Source of the DNA: CAVUDO01 sp963740255
GTDB lineage: Bacteria > Actinomycetota > Actinomycetes > Mycobacteriales > Cryptosporangiaceae
Reading direction: 5' to 3'
Assembly (NCBI GenBank): GCA_963740255.1
Contig: CAVUDO010000002.1
Location: forward strand, 682,001-746,000
Length of the DNA: 64,000 nt
Shown: in pieces, positions 14,800 to 24,464 of the stretch
Layout of the letters: each line of letters starts with the position of its first letter
Numbering within the stretch: the stretch's first letter is position 1
Translations under genes and position numbers: made by a program
Notes under the pieces: model-generated
The model's database searches: none
What the model was told of the DNA's origin: nothing
The model's input: only the letters and a program-made list of their open reading frames with translations

Positions 14800-15726
14800 G
14801 TGAGTTCCCCGCCGCTGTTGCTGCTGGACGCCGCGAGCCTGTACTACCGGGCGTACTTCGGGGTGCCGGAATCGGTGCAGGCGCCGGACGGCACGCCGGT
14901 CAACGCCGTCCGCGGCTTCCTGGACATGGTCGCGACCCTGGTGACCCGGTGCCACCCCGACCGACTGGTGGCCTGCCTGGACGAGGAGTGGCGCCCGTCC
15001 TGGCGGGTGGCGCTGGTGCCGACCTACAAGTCACACCGGCTCGCGGACGGGTCCACCGTGGCCGAGGCGACGCCGGACACACTGGCCCCGCAGGTACCGA
15101 TTCTGCTCGACGTGCTCGCGGCCCTCGGCCTGGCCACCGCCGGCGCGCCCGACCACGAGGCCGACGACGTGATCGCCACCCTGGTCGAACGGGCGTCAGG
15201 CCCGGGCGGGGTCGCCGCGGACGTGGTCACCGGCGACCGGGACCTGTTCCAGCTGATCGACGACGAGGCCGGCGTCCGGGTGCTCTACACGGGCAAGGGG
15301 GTTGCCAAGCTCGAGATCCTGGACGATGCCGCGCTGTACGGGAAATACGGGATCTCCCCGGCGCAGTACGCCGACTTCGCGACGTTGCGGGGCGACCCGA
15401 GCGACGGGCTGCCCGGGGTACCGGGAATTGGCGAGAAGACCGCGATGGGTCTGCTCACCCGGTTCGGCGACCTCAACGGCATCCTGTTGGCCGTCGCGGC
15501 CCGTTCGCCGCAGCTGCCGGCCACCCAGTGGCGCCGGCTGCACGAGGCGATGGACTACCTCGCGGTGGCACCGAAGGTGGTCCGGGTGGCCCGGGACGCG
15601 CCGGTGCCGCCCGTAGAGGCCACCATCCCCGACGGCCCCCGCGACCCCGACGCCCTGGACGCCCTGGCGGAACGGTGGGGCCTGGGCAGCGCCGTGGCCC
15701 GCCTCGCCACCGCACTCGGCTGGTGA
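14800..15726 (+). CDS. 5'-3' exonuclease (PolA N-terminal type)
   Basis: 308-residue stand-alone flap/5'-nuclease related to the N-terminal domain of DNA polymerase I. The metal-binding acidic clusters are visible: LLLDAASLYYRAY, ACLDEEWRPSWR, DHEADDVIATL and VTGDRDLFQL. The helix-hairpin-helix DNA-binding motif DGLPGVPGIGEKTAMGLL follows. It would process flaps or RNA primers in repair or replication. The GTG at 14800 is chosen because it begins directly before the conserved SSPPLLLLDA. In mycobacteria a similar gene lies just before helY; here a PadR-ABC operon separates them. Confidence 0.9.
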   Translation: MSSPPLLLLDAASLYYRAYFGVPESVQAPDGTPVNAVRGFLDMVATLVTRCHPDRLVACLDEEWRPSWRVALVPTYKSHRLADGSTVAEATPDTLAPQVPILLDVLAALGLATAGAPDHEADDVIATLVERASGPGGVAADVVTGDRDLFQLIDDEAGVRVLYTGKGVAKLEILDDAALYGKYGISPAQYADFATLRGDPSDGLPGVPGIGEKTAMGLLTRFGDLNGILLAVAARSPQLPATQWRRLHEAMDYLAVAPKVVRVARDAPVPPVEATIPDGPRDPDALDALAERWGLGSAVARLATALGW

Positions 15727-15763
15727 GGCGGCTACCGGACAGGACGAGGCGGAGTACCTGGCC

Positions 15764-18217
15764 TCACCCGATCGGTTGCCGGGCGAGGGACGGCGGCTCG
15801 CGCCCAGCCAGCAGCCAACCGGCGGACGCGGCGAGGACAGGAGTGCCGATCGCCAGGACGAGAAGATGGAGGGTGGGCGCCCGACTCAGGCTGCTCAGGT
15901 CGCTGAGGTACCCGGCGGCGAGCGCGACGAACGCGCCGATGGTGCCGAGAGTCACGCCGAGCGTGGCGAGCGCCGCGGCGGTGGCGGCAGCGAGCGCGCG
16001 GCGGGTCGTGCTGGTCGCACCGGTTGCGGTGAGGGTGCGCAGGTCGCCTGCGGCTTCGCCGCGGATCAGTCCGACGGTCATGGCCAGGACACCGAGTGCC
16101 AGGAGTACCCCGACGCCGGTCGCGCCCGAACGCAGTCTCGCCAGGCCCTCCTGGTGGTCGCGGGACTCGATGGTCAGGCCAGCCCCCGCGGCGACACGGC
16201 GGGCCGCTCTGAGCTGGTCGCCGGTCAGGGGCCGGCTCATCTCCACCAGCCACCGGCCGGACGCTGCGCTCTGCCATCCGCGTTGGCGAAGCGCCTGAGG
16301 CGTGATGAACGTCGTGGGCAGCGAGGTGTACCGGGGGGCGATCCTCTGCACGGTCGTGGACGCCGCGGACGACTCGGGCGAGATTCGTAGCTCGCCCGCC
16401 TCCACCGTGAGGAACTCGGTGTCCGGGTCGGCGGCGGTGGGTTCGAGTCCCTGACGCTCGAACAGTTCCGGCGTGGCGAGATAGACGAGACTCACATCGA
16501 TCCAGCTGCCGCCGGCCCGTTTGGCGAGTGAGACCGCCTGCCGCCCGTCGAACTCGGGATCTGCCTCGACGGCCGGGTCCAAGGCCACGTCCAGGGAGGT
16601 CACCGTCGGATCGTCGAGCGTGGCGACGAGCCGGTCGACGTCGGCTCGCAGCCTCGCCAGCTCGGCCGGCCTAGGGATGAACGGCCCGTCGACGTTGGCG
16701 GCCCGGATCATCAGCTGGCGGTCCGCGAGGTTGCCCCCAGCCGCGGTGTACTCGGCAGCGCTCGCGGTGACGATGATGGCCACCGGGATACCCAGCACCA
16801 TGCTGATCGCCGCGAGAGCCGCTCCGGACCGGGCCGGATACCGGCCGAGGTCCCGGACGGCCAGCCGCCCGGCGAAGGGCAACGGCGCCGCGCACGCAGC
16901 GAGGACACGGATGGCCGACGGGCTGAGGAGAAGGACCCCGACCACGGTGGCCACCGTGCCGACGCCGGTGAGCAGCACGTTGGTCCAGTACACGGCCGTG
17001 TCGTCCGCGATGTCGCCGGCCGCGGCGAGGCAGCCGACCCCGAGAGCGACCATCAGGCCGGCCAGGGCGGCGGAGCCGCGCGCCGGTCTCGGTCTGGGCG
17101 GTCGACCCGACAACGCGAGCACGATCGGGGTTCGAGCCACCATCCTGGCCGGCCACCATGCCGCCCCGGTCGCGGCCACGACCGCGAGCAGCATGCCCGT
17201 CGCGATCAGCCACCACGGCACGTTGAACCAGTCGATGCGGTGCCCGAAGGCCTGCTCCAGCCGCGGCACCACCGCGATCCAGCACAGAAGGGCGATCGCG
17301 GTCCCGGTGACGGCCGCGACGACACCGACCACGGCGCCGTTGGCCACCATCACGAGACGAAGGTGCTTCTCGGTCGCGCCGATCGCGGCGAGCATCCCCA
17401 ACTGACGCAGCCGACGCTGCGCGATCACCACGAAACCGGCCGCTGCGAGAAGGGCGACGAGCACCAGGCCCACCGTCGTGACACCGAGCACTCCGACCGT
17501 GGCAAGGACACCTTCATTGCCGCCGCCCCGTGACGCGATCTCCCGCGCGCTGCCCGCCGGCGGCCGGAACGACTGGACGCGCTCGCTGCTGGCGCGAACA
17601 AGGATCGTCACCGAATCCGGCGCCGCATCGTTCGCTGGGGCCACCAGCGCGAACTCGTCGTCCAGGCCGCTGGGATTCTCGACCAGACCGACAACGGTCC
17701 GCGCGGTGCCATCGAGGGCGAAGGCGGCGCCGAGGCCGAGCTTGAAGGTCTCCGCCACCGCATCGGTCACCGCGACCTCGCCGGCCGCCGTCGGATAGCG
17801 CCCCTCCCGCAGGGTCAGCATCGGCCCGCCGTAGGCGCCGCGGGGATCCTGCGAGCGGTACTCGAGCGGTTTGAACTCTCCCGGGACCGGCACGTGCCGA
17901 TGACCGATCACGTCGATGGTGCCGAACCACTCCTCGGCGGCGGCCACATTGGCTTGCAGCGCCTGCGGATCGGACCCGTCGAACCGGAGCGAATGGTCGG
18001 CCGTGCCGAAGGCCTTGTTGCCCGGCCCCGGAGCCACGTTGTAGGCGACCGACGCGAACCCGATCGCGGCGGCGACCGCGACGACGAGCAGTGCCAGCAC
18101 CAGGATCTGCTGTCGCCACTCGCGGCGGAACATCCTCACCGCCCAACGAACCACCGCGCGGCGCGCAGAGACCCCTCCGTCGCCGGTCGCCCCGTGCGCC
18201 GGCATGCCAGCGTTCAT
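15764..18217 (-). CDS. FtsX/MacB-like ABC transporter permease
   Basis: 817-residue ABC permease of the FtsX superfamily. A basic N-terminus and a first membrane helix (about 38-60) are followed by an extracytoplasmic domain. A three-helix FtsX core follows (about 235-370, with FVVIAQRRLRQLGMLAAIGATEKHLRLVM), then a second membrane block (385-490), a second extracytoplasmic domain and a final three-helix block (about 695-800). The ATG overlaps the ATPase stop as ATGA. Such PadR-linked exporters often move peptides, lipids or drugs out of the membrane; the substrate is unknown. Confidence 0.9.
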   Translation of the reverse strand: MNAGMPAHGATGDGGVSARRAVVRWAVRMFRREWRQQILVLALLVVAVAAAIGFASVAYNVAPGPGNKAFGTADHSLRFDGSDPQALQANVAAAEEWFGTIDVIGHRHVPVPGEFKPLEYRSQDPRGAYGGPMLTLREGRYPTAAGEVAVTDAVAETFKLGLGAAFALDGTARTVVGLVENPSGLDDEFALVAPANDAAPDSVTILVRASSERVQSFRPPAGSAREIASRGGGNEGVLATVGVLGVTTVGLVLVALLAAAGFVVIAQRRLRQLGMLAAIGATEKHLRLVMVANGAVVGVVAAVTGTAIALLCWIAVVPRLEQAFGHRIDWFNVPWWLIATGMLLAVVAATGAAWWPARMVARTPIVLALSGRPPRPRPARGSAALAGLMVALGVGCLAAAGDIADDTAVYWTNVLLTGVGTVATVVGVLLLSPSAIRVLAACAAPLPFAGRLAVRDLGRYPARSGAALAAISMVLGIPVAIIVTASAAEYTAAGGNLADRQLMIRAANVDGPFIPRPAELARLRADVDRLVATLDDPTVTSLDVALDPAVEADPEFDGRQAVSLAKRAGGSWIDVSLVYLATPELFERQGLEPTAADPDTEFLTVEAGELRISPESSAASTTVQRIAPRYTSLPTTFITPQALRQRGWQSAASGRWLVEMSRPLTGDQLRAARRVAAGAGLTIESRDHQEGLARLRSGATGVGVLLALGVLAMTVGLIRGEAAGDLRTLTATGATSTTRRALAAATAAALATLGVTLGTIGAFVALAAGYLSDLSSLSRAPTLHLLVLAIGTPVLAASAGWLLAGREPPSLARQPIG

Positions 18218-18936
18218 CGGACCGGCCCCGGTGTCAGAAGCGACTCGGGGCCGGGAGGTGGCGCTGTCTGATCGACCACTCGTCCGTCACGCAGGAACAC
18301 CACGCGGTCCGACCATGACGCCAACTGTGCGTCATGGGTGACGACAACACCGGCCACGCCTCGTTGGCAGGCCGCCCGCATGAGGCGCATCACCGCCTCA
18401 CCGTTGGCCGAGTCCAGCGCCCCGGTCGGCTCATCGGCCAACAGCAGGTGACGCTCGCCCACCACGGCTCGGGCGATAGCGACTCGTTGCCGCTCACCGC
18501 CCGAGAGCTGATCGGGAAAGCGGGAGGCGCGGTGGGCCAGTCCGAGCTCTTCCAGCATCTCCATCCCGGCTGCCCGGGCAACTCGCGCGGCAACCCCGTC
18601 GAGCTCCAGCGGCATCGCCACGTTTTCGGCGGCGGTCAGCCCGGGCAACAGGTTGAAGTCCTGAAACACGTAACCGATCGACCGGCGCCGCAACCGCGCC
18701 CGATCGTTGCGCGACATGGTCGACAACGCCGACCCACCGACCGATACCCCACCGCTCGTCGGCTGCTCCAGGCTGCCGGCGATCGTCAACAATGTGCTCT
18801 TGCCCGAACCGCTCGGTCCCATCACCGCCACGAGCGCACCGGCGTCGACCACCAGGTCGACGTCGCGGAGCGCGTGTACCTCGGTCGGTCCCTCGCCGTA
18901 GACCTTCGACACTCGTCGCAGCTCGAGCGCGGTCAT
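18214..18936 (-). CDS. ABC transporter ATP-binding protein
   Basis: 240-residue MacB/LolD-type ATPase. Walker A GPSGSGKST is at 40-48, signature LSGGERQ at 144-150, Walker B LLLADEP at 164-170 and the switch His in VVVTHD. The start at 18936 (MTALELRRVSKVYGEG) overlaps the padR stop as ATGA, and its own stop overlaps the permease start the same way. One dimer should power the permease encoded next. Confidence 0.95.
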   Translation of the reverse strand: MTALELRRVSKVYGEGPTEVHALRDVDLVVDAGALVAVMGPSGSGKSTLLTIAGSLEQPTSGGVSVGGSALSTMSRNDRARLRRRSIGYVFQDFNLLPGLTAAENVAMPLELDGVAARVARAAGMEMLEELGLAHRASRFPDQLSGGERQRVAIARAVVGERHLLLADEPTGALDSANGEAVMRLMRAACQRGVAGVVVTHDAQLASWSDRVVFLRDGRVVDQTAPPPGPESLLTPGPVR

Positions 18937-19511
18937 CGCTGTACACCGACTCTCCGCAGCCTCGGCACCGGAAAAGGATCGGCGGCGGGAGAATGTGCCG
19001 GGACGCGCTTGATCCGGCCATCCGCCGCGTCCAGCCACCGGACCACCGCGTCCAGCCGGAACAGCTCGGCGTCGACCACCAACGCCAGACCCAGGTCGCC
19101 GTCGGCCGCGTCCTCCTTGAGCCGCGTGTACTGCTGCATCAGCTCCACCAGATACCGACGGTGGACCTGCACGATGTCGCGCACATCGACGTCGGGTACC
19201 CGCAACGCCACCAGCACCTTGATGACCAGTTCGTCCCGGGGCGGAGACGACATGTCCGGCGGCCTGCGAAGCCAGTCGGCGAGATCCCCTTCGCCGGCAG
19301 TCGTGATGCGAAAGCCCTTCTGCGGGCCGTCCTCCCCGGCGTGATCCGACTCGACAAGCCCGTCGCGCTCGAGCCGCTGGAGCGTCGTATACACCTGCCC
19401 GACGTTCAGCGGCCAGACCTCACCGGTCCGCGCCTCGAACTCCTCACGGAGTTGCAGCCCGTACTTCGGGCCCTCACTGAGCAGCGCCAACAAGGCGTGC
19501 CGGACGCTCAT
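18933..19511 (-). CDS. PadR family transcriptional regulator
   Basis: 192-residue PadR repressor. The N-terminal winged helix (MSVRHALLALLSEGPKYGLQLREEFEARTG, continuing to about residue 80) includes the usual LNVGQVYTTLQRLERDGLV. A C-terminal four-helix dimerisation domain (Vir_act_alpha_C type, about 95-170) follows. The ATG at 19511 is the family start; a longer frame upstream would run through the operator. It is the first gene of a three-gene operon with both ABC genes joined by ATGA overlaps. It probably represses its own operon through the palindrome at 19533-19555 and is released by a small ligand. Confidence 0.93.
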   Translation of the reverse strand: MSVRHALLALLSEGPKYGLQLREEFEARTGEVWPLNVGQVYTTLQRLERDGLVESDHAGEDGPQKGFRITTAGEGDLADWLRRPPDMSSPPRDELVIKVLVALRVPDVDVRDIVQVHRRYLVELMQQYTRLKEDAADGDLGLALVVDAELFRLDAVVRWLDAADGRIKRVPAHSPAADPFPVPRLRRVGVQR

Positions 19512-19532
19512 GATCTGATCCAGGGCGAGTAC

Positions 19533-19569
19533 ATACCGGGTACTATACTCGGTATATATCTGTTCGCAA
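19533..19569 (-). promoter_or_regulatory. PadR operator and promoter
   Basis: The near-perfect palindrome ATACCGnGTA-N3-TACnCGGTAT spans 19533-19555. On the minus strand it covers a -10 box TATAGT (19547-19542), with -35 TTGCGA (19569-19564) after a 16-base spacer. Transcription would start near 19535, leaving a leader of about 24 bases before padR. The AT-rich arms resemble known PadR sites. Binding here should block polymerase. Confidence 0.75.
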
Positions 19570-19717
19570 GCCACCGCGTTCGTCTCACCGACAACGCCTC
19601 GCCCGCTCGATACGCCGCCTCGACAGGTCACCGGACGGACTGCCGAGGCTCGGCTCCGTGACAACGACGGCCGTCTAGCCCGGCTCGTTCAGACACCGCG
19701 ATCACGGCGCCGCGCGG

Positions 19718-22441
19718 TCAGGCGTCCGCGACCGCGGTGTACGCGACCACGCCGCGGCGCACCGCGTCGATCGCCTCCCGGGCGGTGGCCCGCAGACCGG
19801 TGCCCTTCGGCGCCGCGCCGGCCACCTGGTCGAGCAGGTCGAGCACCTGCCGGCACCACCGCACGAAGTCGCCGGCCGGCATGTCACCGTCGCCGGTGCT
19901 GGCCGCGGCGAGCACCCGCTCCAGCGACTCCCCGCGCGCCCAGCGGTACACCGGCCAGACGAACCCCAGGTCGGGTTCCCGGGTCAGCGACAGGCTCTGG
20001 TCGGACTCGGACACCTCCAGCTCGTGCCACAGCCTGACGGTCTCGTCCAGCGCGTCCCGCAGCTGCCCGCCCGGCACCGGCGTCGGCCCGTCCTCGGCCC
20101 GACGGGCCTGGTAGACCAGCGCGGACACCGCGCCGGCCAGCTCCGGAGCGGACAGCCCCTCCCAGACGCCCGTCCGCAGGCACTCGGCCACCAACAGGTC
20201 GGCCTCCGACCAGATCCGGGCCAGCCGGCGGCCGTCGTCGGTGACGGTCTCCCCGGCGAGGTAGCCGCGCGACTCCAGCAGCATGCAGACCTTGTCGAAG
20301 GTGCGGGCCAGCGAGTTGGTCCGGCTGTGCACGCGCTTCTCGAGTGCGGCGGTCTCGCGGCCGAGTCGGCCGTGCCGCTCGGCCCAGCGGGCGTGGTCCT
20401 CGCGGTCCTGGCAGCCGTGGCAGGGATGGCGCCGCATCGCGGCCCGGAGTTCGGCCAGCTGCTCGTCGTCCGCGGCGGGGGCTCGGCGGCGGCGGGCCCG
20501 GGTCTGGTCGACGTCCGCGGTGGCGGTGCGCAGCGTGGTGGCCAGGTCGCGGCGGGCCTGCGGCGAACGGTGGTTGAAGTGCTTCGGCACCCGCAGCTGG
20601 GCCAGCGCCTCGATCTCCTGGGAGAAGTCGGCGCTGGACAGGCGCCCGGCCCAGCGGTCGCCGCTGAGCACCAGCGGCCGGGGCTCGCCGAGCGCCTGGA
20701 GCCCGGGGTCGAGAACCACGGCCACGCCCTGCCGGCGGCCGGACGGGACGACGATGACGTCTCCGGTGCGCAGCCGCTCCATCGACGCCGTCACCGCGGC
20801 CCGCCGCTGGGCGGTTCCGGTGCGGGCCAGCGCGGTCTCCCGCTCCTTGATCCGTCGGCGCAGGTCGGCGTAGCCCGCGAAGTCACCGAGGTGGCAGGTC
20901 ATCGAACGGGCGTAGGCGTCGATCGCCTCGTGCTGTTTGCGCACCTGCGTGGCCAGGCCCACCACGGCCCGGTCGGCCTGGAACTGCGCGAACGAGGTCT
21001 CCAGCAGCGCCCGGCCGGCCTCCCGTCCGATCGTGCCGACGAGGTTGACGGCCATGTTGTAGGACGGCTGGAAGCTGGACTTGAGCGGATAGGTGCGGGT
21101 GGACGCCAGACCGGCGACGTGCCGCGGGTCGATCTCCGGAGACCAGACCACCACGGCGTGGCCCTCGACGTCGATGCCGCGACGCCCGGCCCGGCCGGTG
21201 AGCTGGGTGTACTCCCCCGGCGTCAGGTCGACGTGGGCCTCGCCGTTGAACTTCACCAGCCGTTCGAGCACCACCGAGCGGGCCGGCATGTTGATGCCCA
21301 GTGCCAGGGTCTCGGTGGCGAACACGGCCTTGACCAGGCCCCGGACGAACAGCGCCTCGACGACCTCCTTGAACACCGGCAGCATGCCGGCGTGGTGGGC
21401 CGCCAGACCCCGTTGCAAGCCGTCGAGCCACTCCCAGTAGCCCAGCACCCGCAGGTCGTCGGCGTCGAGATCGGCGGTGCGGGCCTCGGCGACCCGGCGG
21501 ATCTCCTCCCGCTCGTCGGCCGTGGTCAGCCGCAGCCCCGCCTGTAGACACTGCTGCACGGCGGCGTCGCAGCCGACCCGGCTGAAGATGAAGGTGATCG
21601 CCGGGAGCAGCCCCTCCCGGTCGAGGCGCTCGATCACGTCGGCCCGCGAGGGGACCAGGTGCCGGGCCCGCACCGGACGCCCGGCCCGGTTGAACTCCAC
21701 CCGCCGCAACAACTCCCGGGTCTGCCGGACCAGCTCGGGGTGGACGTCGCGCTTCTCGGCGGCCTCGCCGCTGGCGAACAGGTCGAACATGCGCTTGCCG
21801 ACCAGCATGTGCGGCCAGAGCGGCACCGGCCGGCGCTCGGTGACCACCACCTCGGTGTCGCCGCGGACGGTGACCAGCCACTCGGCGAACTCCTCGGCGT
21901 TGCTCACCGTGGCCGACAGCGACACCAGGGCCACCGACTCGGGCAGGTGGATGATCACCTCCTCCCAGACGGCCCCGCGGAACCGGTCGGCGAGGTAGTG
22001 CACCTCGTCCATCACCACCCAGCCCAGCCCGTCCAGGGTCGAGGAGCTGGCGTAGAGCATGTTGCGCAGCACCTCGGTGGTCATCACCACCACCGGCGCG
22101 TCGCCGTTGATCGCGTTGTCACCGGTGAGCAGGCCGACGTTCGCGGCGCCGTAGCGGGCCACCAGGTCGTTGTACTTCTGGTTGGACAGTGCCTTGATCG
22201 GCGTGGTGTAGAAGCACTTACGTCCCTGACGCAGCGCCAGGTGGACGGCAAACTCGCCCACCACCGTCTTGCCGGCCCCGGTCGGCGCGCAGACCAGCAC
22301 CCCGGAGCCGCCTTCCAGCGCGCGGCACGCCCGCACCTGGAAGTCGTCCAGGGCGAACGGCACGTCGGCCGTGAAGTCGGTGAACGCCGGGTGAGCCGCC
22401 CGCCGGCGGGCGGCGACGTACCGCTCGGCGGGAGAGGTCAC
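19718..22441 (-). CDS. helY: DEAD/DEAH-box RNA helicase HelY (Ski2/Mtr4-like)
   Basis: 907-residue superfamily 2 helicase. Walker A APTGAGKT is at 52-59 and the DEVH box at 145-148; SAT is in LVSLSATV and motif VI is QLTGRAGRRG. The C-terminal half has the Ski2-like helical domain, with a conserved cysteine pair in HPCHGCQDRE. It probably unwinds structured RNA in decay or ribosome processing. The GTG start at 22441 is supported by TAGCCT six bases upstream. In mycobacteria helY sits next to tatC, as it nearly does here. Confidence 0.92.
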   Translation of the reverse strand: MTSPAERYVAARRRAAHPAFTDFTADVPFALDDFQVRACRALEGGSGVLVCAPTGAGKTVVGEFAVHLALRQGRKCFYTTPIKALSNQKYNDLVARYGAANVGLLTGDNAINGDAPVVVMTTEVLRNMLYASSSTLDGLGWVVMDEVHYLADRFRGAVWEEVIIHLPESVALVSLSATVSNAEEFAEWLVTVRGDTEVVVTERRPVPLWPHMLVGKRMFDLFASGEAAEKRDVHPELVRQTRELLRRVEFNRAGRPVRARHLVPSRADVIERLDREGLLPAITFIFSRVGCDAAVQQCLQAGLRLTTADEREEIRRVAEARTADLDADDLRVLGYWEWLDGLQRGLAAHHAGMLPVFKEVVEALFVRGLVKAVFATETLALGINMPARSVVLERLVKFNGEAHVDLTPGEYTQLTGRAGRRGIDVEGHAVVVWSPEIDPRHVAGLASTRTYPLKSSFQPSYNMAVNLVGTIGREAGRALLETSFAQFQADRAVVGLATQVRKQHEAIDAYARSMTCHLGDFAGYADLRRRIKERETALARTGTAQRRAAVTASMERLRTGDVIVVPSGRRQGVAVVLDPGLQALGEPRPLVLSGDRWAGRLSSADFSQEIEALAQLRVPKHFNHRSPQARRDLATTLRTATADVDQTRARRRRAPAADDEQLAELRAAMRRHPCHGCQDREDHARWAERHGRLGRETAALEKRVHSRTNSLARTFDKVCMLLESRGYLAGETVTDDGRRLARIWSEADLLVAECLRTGVWEGLSAPELAGAVSALVYQARRAEDGPTPVPGGQLRDALDETVRLWHELEVSESDQSLSLTREPDLGFVWPVYRWARGESLERVLAAASTGDGDMPAGDFVRWCRQVLDLLDQVAGAAPKGTGLRATAREAIDAVRRGVVAYTAVADA

Positions 22442-22447
22442 GACCCC

Positions 22448-22453
22448 AGGCTA
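22448..22453 (-). promoter_or_regulatory. -10 box of helY, leaderless type
   Basis: TAGCCT on the minus strand, six bases before the GTG start. Confidence 0.5.
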
Positions 22454-22539
22454 CCCAGCGGCGCGTCGCCCATGCCGCACGTCACCGGCGGTGTCAGGTC
22501 ACGGTCGCGGACCGACGCGGAGAGCCCCCGGGTGGCCCG

Positions 22540-23469
22540 TCAGGACGCCCGCCGGATCCCGGCAACCTGCAGCGCGCCCGGGACACAGGTGACGGTGAGC
22601 GGCAGCGCCCCGAGCGGCTCGCCGTCGGCGTAAGCGGCCACGCCGGCCGCCTGCAGCGTCACGCTCGCGGCGCGGTAGGTACTGACGCCGGGGTGATCGA
22701 CGTGGGTGCCGGCGTAGAGCTGGGGCTTCACCCTGACGAGTTCGGCCCGGCCGACCGGGCCGACCACGGTGACGTCGAGCAGCCCGTCCGTGGGATCGGC
22801 GGTCGGGCAGACCCGCATGCCGCCGCCGTAGGTGGCCGTGTTGCCGACGGCAACCGAGATGGCCGGCCCGGACCATCGCTGTCCGTCCAGTTCCAGGGCG
22901 AACTCCCGGGGCTTGAGCCGCATCAGCTCGCGCAGGATCGCCACGTCGTAGCGACGCGGTCCCCGTGGCCACCGCATCCGGTTGGCCCGCTCGTTCACGG
23001 CCGAGTCGAAGCCGCTGGCCAGCACCGACACCCACCAACGGAGCGGGTCGCCGTTCGCGGCGGTGCTGCGGACGGCGTCGACCGGGGTGCTGGCGCCCTG
23101 CCGCAGGTCGTCGGCAAGCGCCGCGACGGCTGCGGGAACGTCGAGGGGAACGCCGACGGCCGTGGCGAAGTCGTTGCCCGTGCCCAGCGGCACCACACCG
23201 AGCCGCACCGAGGTCTCCGCCACCGCCTGGACAGCCAGGTGCACGGTGCCGTCGCCGCCGACGGCCACCACGGCGGTCACCGCGTCCTGGACCGCGCGGC
23301 GGCACGCGGCGACCGCGTCGGCGGCCGTCCGCGCGTCCACTGGCTCGGGCCGCGCACCGGCCTCCCGCAGAGCGACGAGGACGTTCGCGAGCTGGCCAGC
23401 GGCCCGGCCGCGGCCGGCGGTGGGGCTGGCCAGGATCGCGACCCGCAGATCGGACGAGGAGGCAGTCAC
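22540..23469 (-). CDS. Diacylglycerol/lipid kinase family protein
   Basis: 309-residue DAGK-catalytic (YegS/BmrU-like) kinase. The nucleotide motif GGDGT is at residues 71-75 and a second glycine motif is VPLGTGNDFA. The C-terminal beta-rich domain is complete. It would phosphorylate diacylglycerol or a related lipid at the membrane, recycling lipid headgroups. The GTG at 23469 has TAGGGT seven bases upstream, so it probably has its own leaderless transcript despite following tatC by 49 bases. Confidence 0.9.
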   Translation of the reverse strand: MTASSSDLRVAILASPTAGRGRAAGQLANVLVALREAGARPEPVDARTAADAVAACRRAVQDAVTAVVAVGGDGTVHLAVQAVAETSVRLGVVPLGTGNDFATAVGVPLDVPAAVAALADDLRQGASTPVDAVRSTAANGDPLRWWVSVLASGFDSAVNERANRMRWPRGPRRYDVAILRELMRLKPREFALELDGQRWSGPAISVAVGNTATYGGGMRVCPTADPTDGLLDVTVVGPVGRAELVRVKPQLYAGTHVDHPGVSTYRAASVTLQAAGVAAYADGEPLGALPLTVTCVPGALQVAGIRRAS

Positions 23470-23476
23470 GGGCGCG

Positions 23477-23482
23477 ACCCTA
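23477..23482 (-). promoter_or_regulatory. -10 box of lipid kinase gene, leaderless type
   Basis: TAGGGT on the minus strand, seven bases before the GTG start at 23469. Confidence 0.5.
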
Positions 23483-23518
23483 GCGCCGCCGCGCGGCCGG
23501 GCGCTCGGGAGTCCGGCG

Positions 23519-24436
23519 TCAGGTCCAGTCGGCGTCCCGGTTGACGGGTTTCGTCGCTGCGCCGGTCTCCGCCGCCGCGACAGGCTCGATCGGCTCGGGT
23601 GGCTCCACCGGTTCGAGCTGTTCGTCCAGTGGTGACCGCTCGTCGTCGGGGAGGTCGTCGAGGCCGTTGCGTGCGGCGGCGCGGGTGCGGCGGCGTTCGT
23701 TGAGGTAGGCGGCGCCGACGGCGGCGAAGTAGAGCAGGGACATGCCGGTGCCCAGCACGGTCATGCCGAAGAAGGACGGGTCGGGGGTGACGACTGCGGC
23801 GAACACGAAGACGAGGAACACCGCGACGCGCCACCAGCCGAGGAGTTTGCGGGCGGTGACGAGGCCGGCGAGGTGGAGCATGAACACGATCAGGGGGAAT
23901 TCGAATCCCACGCCGAAGATGAGCATCATTCCGATGACGAAGTCGACGTAGCCGGCGATGTCGACGCTGAAGCCGCCGGGGAGGAGGAAGTCCAGGCCGC
24001 GGGAGACGACGAGGTGTGCGAGTACGGAGCCGGCGACGAACAGGGGTGCGGCGAATCCGACGAATCCGTAGGCCCAGCCGCGTTCGTGTCGGTGTAGGCC
24101 TGGGGTGATGAATGCCCAGAGTTGGTAGAGCCAGATCGGTGAGGAGAGCACCAGTCCGACGTACAGAGCGATCTTGATCTTGACGACGAAGGGTTCCAGC
24201 GGTGTCGCGGCGTTGAATTGGCACACCGCGGTGCCGAACCGGTTGCAGTAGGGATCGGTGAGGAAGTCCTGCACCGGGGTGGACACGGCGAAACCGGCGA
24301 TCATCCCCGCCACCAGGCCCAGGACAGCCTTGAACAACCGGTCACGCAGCTCGTAGATGTGCTCGATCAACGGCATCGAGCCGTCCGCGGCGGACTGCCG
24401 CCGACCGGACCCGCGCCGACGCAGGGAGGGGCTCAC
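23519..24436 (-). CDS. tatC: Sec-independent translocase TatC
   Basis: 305-residue core receptor of the twin-arginine export machinery. Six membrane helices are visible. The conserved N-terminal region is MPLIEHIYELRDRL, an atypical form of the usual hLxELR motif. PLEPFVVKIKIALYVG and SSPIWLYQLWAFITPGLHRHER match TatC. The acidic C-terminal tail (about 250-305, Glu/Pro-rich) is an actinobacterial feature. The GTG at 24436, 28 bases after the tatA stop, is preferred over longer starts that would enter tatA. Confidence 0.95.
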   Translation of the reverse strand: MSPSLRRRGSGRRQSAADGSMPLIEHIYELRDRLFKAVLGLVAGMIAGFAVSTPVQDFLTDPYCNRFGTAVCQFNAATPLEPFVVKIKIALYVGLVLSSPIWLYQLWAFITPGLHRHERGWAYGFVGFAAPLFVAGSVLAHLVVSRGLDFLLPGGFSVDIAGYVDFVIGMMLIFGVGFEFPLIVFMLHLAGLVTARKLLGWWRVAVFLVFVFAAVVTPDPSFFGMTVLGTGMSLLYFAAVGAAYLNERRRTRAAARNGLDDLPDDERSPLDEQLEPVEPPEPIEPVAAAETGAATKPVNRDADWT

Positions 24437-24464
24437 GGGTGCGGCCGCTCCGTCCCGGACGCGC

